Below, one piece after another: positions 11,901 through 22,381 of a stretch of DNA of 64,000 nucleotides. Origin of the DNA: Micromussa lordhowensis (lineage: Eukaryota; Cnidaria; Anthozoa; Scleractinia; Lobophylliidae); contig OZ026596.1 in the NCBI GenBank assembly GCA_964020085.1, positions 9,958,239 to 10,022,238 of the forward strand, given 5' to 3'. The number at the start of each line of letters is the position of its first letter. Position 1 is the stretch's first letter. The notes under the pieces are model-generated. The model was not told the origin of the DNA. It made no database searches and saw nothing but the letters and a program-made list of their open reading frames with translations. The position numbers and the translations under genes are program-made.

Positions 11901-14900
11901 CAAAACATAAGAAAACAAGGAACTCTGCACTCTACAGCTTACAAATAATGTGCAAGAAGGGTATTTATGATCAAGTTGGAAGTCCATCAATGACTAATAT
12001 ATGTGAGCCCCAGAGTTTTACGCCCCGGTACAGTTTTAAGCTACATATGTTAATTACAACTTCAATCCTACCGAACTAATCCTAACAGCGAGAATTTGAT
12101 TCATTACAAGCCGTTATTCTTTTCGTTCCAGAGGGAACAATGGGTTGCTAGACACAATGTTTAGTTAGCTTATACCAGCCTAGCGCTGAAAGAGCTAAGT
12201 ACCCTGTTTAAATAATAGTATTGTCCATACTACGCCGGAGGAATTTGAAAACGGAGGTTTATTTCTACGGTTAGGCCTACCGTCCAGCAGTAATCCGTCT
12301 CGTTTCTTGTATCCTTTTTGTCGTTCAGCCAAGGATTACTTCGACATTCAGCCATCATGGTTTGACACCATGTTGCCAAACAACATCCGATGCCTTGAAA
12401 TTAACAACTATCCAGTCCGAGCAAACGATCTTGACGCTAAGAACACCAATGGTTCTTCTGACAAGTCTTTGAAATCAAAGCACTCAGAGGCTGGTAAAGG
12501 TATGTGAGGTCATCGTTAAGGCATGGCTGTTCAGTGGGTCCAATGACAGGTAAGAAAGATTTCTCGCGGCTTCGAAATCGGCTTAATGGCAAAGTCCCTG
12601 GGTTCCAAAGAATAACATAGTAAACAGATTCAATATTTTTTACAAATCCAAGACGATCCAAGCTTAAAGTTTCCTGATCAGAACTCAGACAACTCCTCCC
12701 CATTCCTCCCTCACCCACCTCCGATCCGCCAACTTTTCAAGGTTATCTTCTGATACTTTGTTTTAAGATGCATTTTATTCAAACTATGATTTGTTCTTTT
12801 AAAAGTACTAACTAGGTATTAATCACTCCTTAGTGAACATTATGAAATAAATTTGATTTGCAATTTCTATATCTTTAGCCAAAGGCTATCAGCTGAAAAA
12901 TCAACCGCCACTTGTTCAAGTGACCAACTCTAACAGGACTGAAGTTAAGAAAGCAGACATTCCAGTGTTGGAAACAGACTCCTCCGAATCTAAGAGCAAA
13001 CCGAGTCCTTCTAGGAAAGTTGTTACCTTGGCTATCCGCTTTTCTATAGGGATTCGGTTTGTTTTTTGCGTCACTCGTAAAAAAATAGATATAACCTTTG
13101 TTTAACCCTCGGCAGTGTTATAGTACAAGTGCTAGTGGGGCCGAGGGAACAACTGAAACAAATAATTCAAATTGAACATAACATTGTTAAGAATCCCAAC
13201 TGGCCGGAGGCAAACCAGTTGGCTATTTGCAAGCGTGGCCGAGGATTTGAACTCGGGGCTACCGTGAAACAAATCCAGCTAGTGGCCAGAGCGGGACTCG
13301 AACCCGGGACCTCTGCATTGCGAGCCCGACGCGCTGACCACTCGGCCTCCGCTGCCACTCATGTTATATATTGTGATTAAGGCTGGACAGGAGTCTTAAA
13401 CCGAGAGTAAGCTTGCCCACTTCATACATTACATTATTCCTTATTTACTGAACATCATGCAACAACAGTGAATGTTTTAGTAAGGCAAATCATCACTTTA
13501 TGACTCCGTGACTCTTTTAGGAAAAGTTTGTCAGTGGCAGCATCCACCGACACCTGTGTTCGCACCTATAATGGCTGCTGTAACACCCCCAGCTGGGCAG
13601 AACAAAACACTTCCCGGAGAAGATGTCGAAGCTAAGGCGGTCGCTAGTATTCAAACGACGCCAGTGAGCAAGGCAGCAAAAGGTATGGAGAGAGTGACAC
13701 AGAATGCTATACCCTCAGGGCTAAACAAAGTTTTGGATTCGAAGATTACCTGACTGATTCATTTCTTCTCCAAAAAACTGAAAACTCAAATATTTTCATG
13801 TGTTAGTATCTGCGCACAATGCTGATCATATCCCTAAGAACGTTTTACGCTTCACTTACTACAGATGCTTTGCTTAAATTTTAGATACATATCTCTAAAG
13901 CGGCTCAGTTTAGGCAGCTTCTTGGACTTCGAGTCCTTCTTACGAGCATGCATTCCTCAAACAGTTGTGATCATTATAAGGAATTTGCATTAACAATATA
14001 CATTCTGTTTTCTTAGCCGAAGGCTATCAGTTGAAAAATAAACCCCCACCTATTGCTGTGGCCCACTTTAACAGAGCTGAAGTAAATATAGCCAACATTC
14101 CAGTTTCAGGAAAAGACTGTGTTGATTCTAAAAAAACCGACGATGGCACTTCTTCCAAACCAAACCCATTCAGGAAGGTTAAAGGTATTGGTACACACGT
14201 AATGTATAGTGCGACAAACATAAGTATGATACAACCCGAGTTGAAGACGGTCTTAGCATTGTGGCACTGTGGCGAGCTTCGTCAGTGAATAAATGTCAGA
14301 GATTCCCTTGCTACTCATTAATTAATTCTACTGTTTCCTTTTTCCGCCAAACTTCGTGTTAACTCAGTAATGGTAGAGAAATCCCTTGTTTCCGAAATAA
14401 ATCGAAGAAAGTATTCAAGTCGCTGAGCATAATGCTGACTCTTAATTTTAAGCATTGCACTTCACTTGGTAAAGTTCTAGATATCTTTATTTCTTTCAGG
14501 CAAAGTTCGTCAGCTGCAGCCTCCCCCGCCACTTCTGTTCGTTCCTAGGAGGTCTGACGTAACACCTCCAGCTGGACAGAACAGACATCTCTTTGGAGAA
14601 GATCTTAAAACTAACTATAAGACGGTTGATAGTGTTCAAACAACGCCAGTTAACCCGTATAGGAGGCAAGTAAAAGGTACGGAAAGGGACACAAAAAACT
14701 ACACCTCTAAGGAGTCAATTTAACTTTTGATTAACTGTTCACTAACGTTTGATTCGAAGAGTACATGTAGCTAGCTAATTACTTCATTTGTGCCAAAAAA
14801 ATTCGAAAACAGAGACGTTTTTGATATTTGTGTTTAAATATCTGAGAATAACGTCCACTCATAATTTTAATCATTGCTCTTCACGTGGTAAAATTCTAGA

Positions 14901-15747
14901 TATCTTTATTTCTTTCAGGCAAAGTTCGTCAGTTGCAGCCACCGCCACCACCTGTGTTCATGCCTGTGATGGCTGCTGTAACACCTCCAGCTGCAGGACA
15001 GAACAGACCACCCATAGGAAGAGCTGTTAAAGCTAAGGCGGTCGATGGTACTCTAACAACGACGCCAGTGAACCCGTTTTCCAAGGCAGCAAAAGGTACG
15101 GATAGCGACACACTATCTACCCTTAAGGTTACTTGGTAAGAGAGATGTAATTCGAAGATAACCTGACTACTTCATTAGTACCCAAATTCATTATTTCAAA
15201 TGCGTTTGTTCAAGTAAATACTTAACCGTGCGATCACCTTGCTATTATTTGAACGTTTGCTTTGTATTCTTGTCGATACTGTGACTGATTTTCATTGGTT
15301 GATTATGCGTGCGCAATATCAGCCACAAAACACCGCAGCGCGCATAAGCCAACACTGAGATTAACGTTGTTGGAACAGAAGTGGCAAAAAGAGCAAAACA
15401 CACACAAAATCTAGCTCACAGAAAAGATGTTGATTCCCGGAACGGGATGATATATCCTTCAAGAAAAGCGTGCATCAATTCTACGTTTTATCGTTCTAAT
15501 GAAAATTCCATTATGCCAGAAATTACGCTGAAGTTAATTGTTTCGTCATCAGTGTTTTATACGTTTTGCGGTCACGATGGTGGTATAGGTAACTTGTGGA
15601 TTGTTTTGTATTGTTTAGGCACTGGATATATCCATCATCGTCCATTGCCGTTTGCTCCAATGACCACAGTTCTCGACGGATCTAAAATGGCCAACACTTA
15701 CCCAGCAAATGCGTTTGCTCAAAGCGTCACTCCCTTTCCTCATATCG
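8914..15747 (+). CDS. Unrecognised multi-exon gene: coiled coil, SAM-like segment, tandem proline-rich repeat exons
   Basis: I could not name this gene. Exons read from splice signals and phase are 8914-9063 (ATG in AAAATGG context), 9694-9754, 10107-10349, 11234-11321, 12329-12499, 12879-about 13020 (donor unclear), 13521-13682, 14017-14184, 14500-14676, 14919-15095, a doubtful 15379-15468, and 15619-15747. Exons 2-3 encode a charged heptad-rich coiled coil (ENERLKEQVATLE to KKKAEVENIS). The exon at 11234 gives CGFSDLYAEQYAKLFEENR, the first half of a SAM-like domain. From 12329 onward nearly all exons are phase 1-1. They fall into two duplicated types: A (KGYQLKN...PP...IPV) and B (GKVRQLQPPPPPVF, AAVTPPAGQN). 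The junction between 11321 (phase 2) and 12329 (phase 1) is unresolved, and no stop-containing last exon was found. The gene may continue past the repeat at 16.4-20.2 kb or be partly decayed. A role as a self-associating scaffold is only a guess from SAM plus coiled coil. Confidence 0.6.
10374..10545 (+). mobile_element. G/C-run repeat, forward copy
   Basis: It begins TGCAGGAGTCAATGTAAACC, then a C-rich run and GGGACAAGGTGGGGATT. The reverse complement of the same opening about 55 bp lies at 11690-11824. The two copies face each other across a 410-bp palindrome and the SAM-like exon. Confidence 0.55.
10598..11007. repeat. 410-bp near-perfect palindrome (foldback element)
   Basis: The left arm starts ATTGCCTAGTTTCAAACCGT and the right arm ends with its reverse complement. 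Arms of about 200 bp match almost throughout, meeting at a short centre near GACGCTGTCCGACACGGCGTC (about 10792-10812). It lies in the intron between the coiled-coil exon and the SAM-like exon. Confidence 0.85.
11690..11824 (-). mobile_element. G/C-run repeat, reverse copy
   Basis: This is the reverse-strand relative of 10374-10545, sharing TGCAGGAGTCAATGTAA, the C-run and the GGGACAAGGTGGGGATT block. The inner parts of the two copies differ. Confidence 0.55.
12226..12300 (+). repeat. Fragment of the 15.85-16.20 kb MITE
   Basis: TACGCCGGAGGAATTTGAAAAC followed by GGTTAGGCCTACCGTCCA repeats the left end of the element at 15845-16200. Confidence 0.5.
13105..13360 (-). mobile_element. tRNA-derived SINE
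   Basis: Read on the reverse strand, the head carries a pol III A box (GAGTGGTCAGCGCG) and B box (GGTTCGAGTCCCGC) within a tRNA-like sequence (about 13355 down to 13280). An unrelated body follows, running to about 13105. The head is not a functional tRNA because the anticodon stem does not pair well. It is inserted just after the type-A exon at 12879. Confidence 0.65.
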
Positions 15748-15844
15748 GTAAGTTTGTATAACGTATGGAAATAATCTGTTTCATCCTTCTTTTCTGTCCG
15801 TTAAAAACGGCATTCTTTATATATAGAGTAAGGCAGCGTCCAGA

Positions 15845-16200
15845 CTCAGTCGGAGGAATTTGAAAACGCGTATTTATTTCCACCGTTAGGCCTACCGTCC
15901 ACACTAATCCGTCACGAAAACCGGCGGAGTTTTTCGAAAACGCTCTTTAAACCAGAGGAATCTGAAAACGACGGCTTTTTTGTTTTCTTTTGGATGGAAA
16001 ACATTTTGAAAACGGAGCTATTCAAAAACGATGTAGTCACGATAATCATGTGATTTCCTTGACCGAGTTTTCCTCAAAACCAATTATTAATTGACCAGTG
16101 ATTGTTGCGTTTTTAAATACCTCCGGCGTAGTGTGGACGGAAAACAATGAATGTGTTTTCAGAGTGAAACCTTTGTTTTCAAACTCCTCCAGCGTAGTAT
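15845..16200. mobile_element. MITE with GAGGAATTTGAAAAC-type termini
   Basis: The left side reads GGAGGAATTTGAAAACGCG. The right side reads GTTTTCAAACTCCTCCAGCG, its imperfect reverse complement. Internal copies of TTTGAAAAC occur. A fragment of the same family lies at 12226-12300. Confidence 0.5.
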
Positions 16201-16440
16201 CATGATCGTGCCTTAGACTAACTTAAACGCGGATCTGACCTTATTGGAACGATCTAACCATAGAACGATCTGACCGGATACCCAACTAGTCCGCCGACAG
16301 AGAACTTTTGTCCAAACGTCTATAAAATTAGTTTTTACAATAACTTCGGAAATTCTCGCGCGCTCATTGGCTAATTTTCATTGTCAATAAGCGGAGAGAC
16401 ACATGAATTTATGACGCTACGAGCGTCATACGTCTGTCCT

Positions 16441-16489
16441 GTTATCGACTATGAATTTCGTCATAACATTGTCAAAGTAGTCACAGCTT
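16441..16489 (-). repeat. Inverted stub of the repeat at the 5' edge of copy B
   Basis: TGAATTTCGTCATAACATTG (16452 onward) continues to CAAAGTA at 16479. It is the exact reverse complement of the start of copy A (1100-1127), with a weaker match continuing to 16441. A spacer of about 10 bp separates it from the forward copy. An inverted self-stub at the 5' end is typical of PLE insertions. Confidence 0.6.
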
Positions 16490-19400
16490 CTTTGACAATG
16501 TTATGACGAAGTTTATGATCATTAACAAGTTAGAAAAACACATGAAAAACTGACTACAATTTGTTAAATAAACTTGTTGTCCAGAAGACCATAAGATTAT
16601 TATAGACTTGTTGTCCAGAAGTCAATAAAATTATTATAGACTTGTGTTTAATTAGTCAGACTTGTCCTCATTGTGTTTTAACTTCTTTGTTTCACTGAAT
16701 CCCTGTTCTGCATGTTCCTTTTTTCCGCTATTTTACAGAACAACAGGGATTCTTGAGAAGGACTTTCAATAAATGGTTTGGATACTAGTAAGTATTTTCA
16801 TTCAGTTCAGTTAGTGAACTTTGTCCAATTACAACTTGCTTATTCATAAACCCCTCGCCCCCCTCCCCACAAGACAAAGTTAACTTGCGGATCAGTTGCC
16901 AAACCTACTTGACTGTCCTAGCTTTGTCGTTATCGCGCTTCGCGAGACGGAGAAAAACTTGTACAAAAGAGGAAGAGGAAGACTTGTACAAATGACCAAT
17001 CACAGCGCGATCAAATAACGGAATCAACTAATCACGCTTAAACCTTCGGACGGAAAAATACGGTTTTAAAAACAAACCCAGAATCTATCTCTCTTTGACA
17101 GATGCACAATCAAATGTGGCGGCTTCTGTACCACGAGTTCGTATTTAACAAATTCATCGAGATTATCGATCCTTACTTATAAAAATGTGCGTTTTTGCTC
17201 TGAAATGTAATTGATCTACTGGCATAAGAAAAGAAATTAACAGTGATTTTCCATTTCTATCCAGACCTGCTTTCTCGTTCACTCATCAAGTTTAAATTGC
17301 ATTTAAGTTTATTCTATTTGTGATAAGTTTACTTTATTCAAGTTGATCTTAAATCCGGTTCATTTTATTCTTTTTGAATGATGGTAAACATTCCTGGCAA
17401 ATACCAATATTGATATGTCATGGATATTTAAAACATTTATTATTTTTTAAAACATTCATTTTATTTAACATACTTGCCAAACATACTTGTAAAAATGATT
17501 GTCAATATTTTTTAACGAAATGCTCACTTTCATAGTTTTTGTCTTTGAAAATGATTGTGAGTATTATTGCCGAATGTTTTGATATGGCAATTGTATATGA
17601 TTGTAAATATCTTGAGATATCATCGAGTTGTTTAAACATGTTTCCAAAAATCATGTCCTTATACTACTACCACATTCAAACACCTTCTTTTCAGTATTTA
17701 TATACAACTGACTTTGCAAACTTAGCCGCCGATTCAGTCTAACAAGTTTCATAATATCGATGTGTTCTGACTTTTTTTATTCAAAGCATTTCATACGGTT
17801 TAAGCTAGTGGTGTTTGCTCCATTATTTTCATAGACGTGAGTACCGTAAAATTCCGATTACAAGCATTCCCACACCCCCCCCCCCCCGATTATTCTTCAG
17901 ACATAACCTCTCTTTCCAATATGAACTCCTATAAAAGCACTCACGTCTCCCCCCACCCTCCCAAAAAAGTGGCTGAGGGGGAGGAGGAGGGAGAGGAGAG
18001 GCCCAACTCCTGCGTCGCAGGCTAAAAAAATATCGCCCTTCGCTAAAGAACCAAACTTCTTTCGATAATGGCACCCCTCCCCCGAATATTTGTCAGAAGC
18101 AAATTCCTCACTGGAAAATAAGCCTTCTTAAAATACTTTTGCAGTAAGTATAGCCCCGAGGCAGTGTCGGAATTTTACGGTGTGTTACAACCACTTTTAT
18201 ATGCCAATGGTGAAACACACGGTGTTTTACCAGCTAGCGATTGGAAATCTTTAAGGTACTATGTAGAATAAGAGAGGGAGTACTTCCCAGGCTTAGGAAT
18301 CAGCTAAGTCTGGGAGGTGAAAGATGAGGAATTATCATAAAGATAAGACAGCCAATAGGCATTCCCTCTCTAATCTTACATAGTTTTTCATACAACGGTT
18401 ACAAACTTCCGTCCACTTTTCAGCAAGTTTCTCCCCCAACGAAACCGCTTTATACCAACATTTAGAGCTTTAGTACTAGTATCTAAGTGGCATATGTAAA
18501 AAGAAAAATACACTACTAAGAAAATTTAATGTAACATGTAAGTTAAGTAAAGGTGGATTAAACATTGAAATTCAGGAAATTGCGTTGTGCCTTGTTCCTC
18601 TCAGGGAGTAGCCAGGCATTTAGCAGCCGCACTCGTGAGCTAGGAAAGCAATCAAACTAAAACCGCCCGGCTTAAAACTTTTTAGCTTGATAAAGGGACG
18701 AAACCATCAACATTTCCTGCGGTAGGTTAACTGTCGCTATAACCCACCCATTAATTTTCGCGCAATTTTATTGGCTACTTTACGTCCCGTGGTGTAAATC
18801 ACCGGACAGTTATCATGCAATAAACAAGCATGCGTCGATATTTGTACTCCGATTACTTCCGTCGAAAAGAAACAAAGCCAGCGTGAAAGAAGTATTTATT
18901 GTATTATTATTTAATATTATTATTATTATTATTGTATTATTTTACGAAAAAATAAACAAACTCGTTTCGTAGAGTCTGGTGATATTGACATTAAAGAGCT
19001 TGTCGCAAATGTTGCTCTGCAAAGTGCAAATAAAGTCATAGTGCTTATAAAGTATAAGCTAAACAGCGCCGAATTTTCGAAGTTTGGATAAGGGGCGTTG
19101 CGAGGGTTTCTTCACGTGATAGTTTATCAAAGTTTTGGTCCCATCACAGTGAAAATAAAGTTGATAAGGCCAATTAAATGTACTTGCTATCGTCAATCGC
19201 GCGCATTCACCATCACATCAACAGTGGTTTTTTACAAGCAGTTTGCGCGCGATATGAAAATTAATGGAAGGGTTATAAAATAAATAAACCCCTTTCTAAC
19301 CCTAACCCTAAAATAAATAAACCCCTTTCTGACATACCAGCCGACTGAAGGGGTTTATTTACTAATTAACAATCAAAGGGTAATAATTCATTAGTAAGTC

Positions 19401-20246
19401 AATTACACCAAAGCAAGCAGTTTTCTTCAGTTTTACTGAAATTGGTTCCGATTAAATTCCTCTACCGAGATTCCATTTTAGGACGAGCAGCTTTTCACAA
19501 AGAAAATGTCAAAATAGTTACTTCATTGCCGCCTGTCAGAGTTGTGTATTTCTTCGCACAGGTTTCTGGGTATGTTTGTAATAGTCAAATATTGTGCAAA
19601 TTATTTGCGATGGAATTCCAAGCCATATTTGATAATTATACTGTATAAGGCACCATATTTATCTTTTACTCTGTATAAAATTGGTGATTATGGTCTCGAG
19701 GCGCGGGTGAAATGTTTTGGTCAATTGTCATCTAACGGATATTACGAGCTCAGTCTAAAATATTTTGTAGCATTTCCTATGATTTTTCTTCTTTTTTTGA
19801 AGGGAGTATACAGTAATTTGTTTGGAGAGTATGCTTAACCCATCGCTTTATTTCTACCAAGAACCTCCCCCTGGGTACCACGTTCGTGCTAGCCAGCTAG
19901 GCACTTTTCACTCGACCAAAAATTCCGGTTTGAATCTCCGAAAATGTTCTGCGGCGAAAGTTACACGGCATTTTCAGAAAATTCCGAAAAAGTTAGACAT
20001 GGATAGATGGATGTCTCTGCATTCAGTAATTTTATTTGGGATTGCTTAGTAATATTTTAATCTACCACTGATCTACAAAAACTACTGTACATGGAATTTT
20101 TTACACGAATTTTGGTTGTACAAGTTGTTGTGGCATGCGCACACTGGAACTAACTGTAACCTGTTATCAGCTACGTAATTAAATTGTTGGATGTGGTGTT
20201 TTCAACTACTGTGCCATTTAGGACCCCGTTTTTGGGGTGCTAAACG
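16490..20246 (+). repeat. Unidentified dispersed repeat, copy B (3.8 kb)
   Basis: This is collinear with 1102-4439, including the nested MITE (18259-18383). It is longer because of small insertions, among them an ATT microsatellite near 18900-18945 and a block near 19280-19380. That block has AATAAATAAACCCCTTT twice, two telomere-like CCCTAA units and an inverted GGGGTTTATTTA. There is no intact coding frame. It is preceded by an inverted stub of its own 5' end. Confidence 0.8.
18259..18383. mobile_element. Nested MITE-like element in repeat copy B
   Basis: This is the orthologous position of the element at 2863-2987, with the same inverted ends (CTATGTAGAATAAGAGAGGG at the left). Confidence 0.5.
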
Positions 20247-22381
20247 GGCACGTACAGATATATTTGAGCCCTTTTAAGAACCTGGTGAGGGCACCAATTT
20301 ATATGAGTTTAAAAAAAATATAATATACAAATAAATAGCAGAAACACTGCCGACCAAATTCGACGGTCTTGACATCAGAGAAATGAAGATTGAGATGAAA
20401 ATTGCGAGGACAAATGCATTGATATAGTTTACTACAATAATTATTGTTTCACAATAAATTACCATGCTGTAGTTAGCATCAGTTAAGACCAATCAAGGAA
20501 CTCATTGCCATAATTAGAATTATTTTGTTCCATTAATTATGAAATACTGATTCACATTGGAACCACCCATCATCTCACAAGAACTACTGATAACTGCAGG
20601 CTTAAAAAAATACGTATAAAGGGCAAGACAAGAGGAGACAATCGTGTTAGGAAGGACAAATATCATGACCAAAGCACATGTTGTGCCCGTTTCAATATTC
20701 AAATCGTCCCGTGACACTTTCCTTGAAAACAAATTGCGTGACAAGAAGCACGGCGTGATGAACCAAATATTTTTTTACTTTCAATATATAGTCATTTCCG
20801 GACGTTTTTTTCTTAGCATCACGGTAAGGATTTCATTAGCCCAAACTAAAGGGAAGTACCCTTTTCTTTGTTTCCGCACGTCATTTGTCTTTCATACCCA
20901 GGGCCCTGTGATCTTTAAAAACTGTTTGGGACCGTGAATGAGGTTGAACTGTTCTCCCTTACATTCTCTCTCAGCTGATATCAGTGATAGCGATGGGGCA
21001 GCTACTTGCAGTTGACAGTACTACTAGTGGAACTGTCACGCTTGCATGGATTTTCAAGATAAAAAGCGTTTTGTTTTTCTGTACAATAGTTTTGTGGCTA
21101 CATGTAGAGTAGATGCTGACAACTCTATTTAAGACAATAAATGCATTGTATTTACCTGTCTATTTAAATTGTATGGCATTAATGTACAGGCGTTTGAGAA
21201 TGTCTAAACAAATTGATTGTCAAAAAGAGAAAAAAGTGCTCCTGATCAGTGAATTTAGTTAAATTAATTGCCATTTAAATTACAAAATTTAAATAATAAA
21301 CTTATTGTATTTGTCTGTCTCAGCATAAGGTGTAATTAAATTCATGACTATTATTTAAAAATTATATCTGTCATTTAAACTACTAAATTGCAATCTACAT
21401 TTCACTCATTTTTCTCCATTACATACTTTTTATAATTATCTTATTACTTTTTCCAAATATTGCACCAAAATAGCACTATGCAGATGATACATACAGACTC
21501 GAAGGCACATAGAAAATTTCGCCAGTCAGAATACCAGGTACAACATCAAGATTGACAGTGGCAGAAGTAGAGCTTCCACAACTCTACATATCAGATTTGG
21601 TGACCCCAAACCCGTGCAAACCCCTAATTAAATGTATATGCACCACAGGCCTCCAGCCCGTTACCCCTCAAGGATCATGAATAAATGTGAAGTGCACCAC
21701 AGGTATCCCAGGATTCATGTTACCCCGAAAACAATAACAAAAGCATTTCTGGTAGCAAGCCCAATAGAGTCAATGACTGAGCCAAGTGCTTGGAGTCAAG
21801 ATGTTTTTAACAAAGCCACCATAAGATTGACAGGTGTCTTCACCTTGATTGATACATGTATCTTTACCACTGGTACCATGCTGATGTACATATGTAGCAA
21901 CTCTGAGTAAAATTTCAAGATGGTTATTGGATAGAATATGAATGAATGAGGATGGTGAGTGTTTCCACAAGAATTCTGACTGGATTTTGAAGGATAGGAA
22001 AGTTGTTTTGTATACCTTTTCCCTCTGACTGGATGCACTGTCACTGGGAATGGTGATTTTGCATGAGAAATGACTGTTTGTTGTGGCATTCTATTGCACC
22101 ATGCCACCAACTATTTTTCGCACAAGCCACGTGCATAATTTGAGGCAAAACAAACAGGCAATGCCTCTTCTCATTCCCTACCATTTGACGGCCTGGAACA
22201 AGCTAATCTATAAAATATCGACTACCAACTTTGTACAATGTTGCCAAATTAAAACAACCTGTAAATTTTAGCTATAACAGTACTGTAATAAGATGGCAAG
22301 CACGTATATTAAGTTAGGTGAACTGTTAATATTATTATAATACTAATATTATTTATAGAAATAGTTTATACATTTCAGTCT
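20247..22381. other. Intergenic, no gene identified
   Basis: Reverse-strand frames at 20274-20492 and 20520-20744 are hydrophobic but short, separated by stops, and show no family motif. The rest is AT-rich. The 3' end of MED19 follows at 22382. Confidence 0.5.

Noticed and set aside
13167..13380. Forward and reverse frames over 13.13-13.38 kb
   Set aside because: They come from the tRNA-derived SINE.
19285..19320. Telomere-like CCCTAACCCTAA
   Set aside because: Only two units inside a repeat copy; too short to indicate a chromosome end or fusion.
20274..20744. Hydrophobic reverse-strand frames that could be a decayed membrane protein
   Set aside because: Frames are short, broken by stops, and show no family motif in order; AT-rich DNA readily gives hydrophobic translations.
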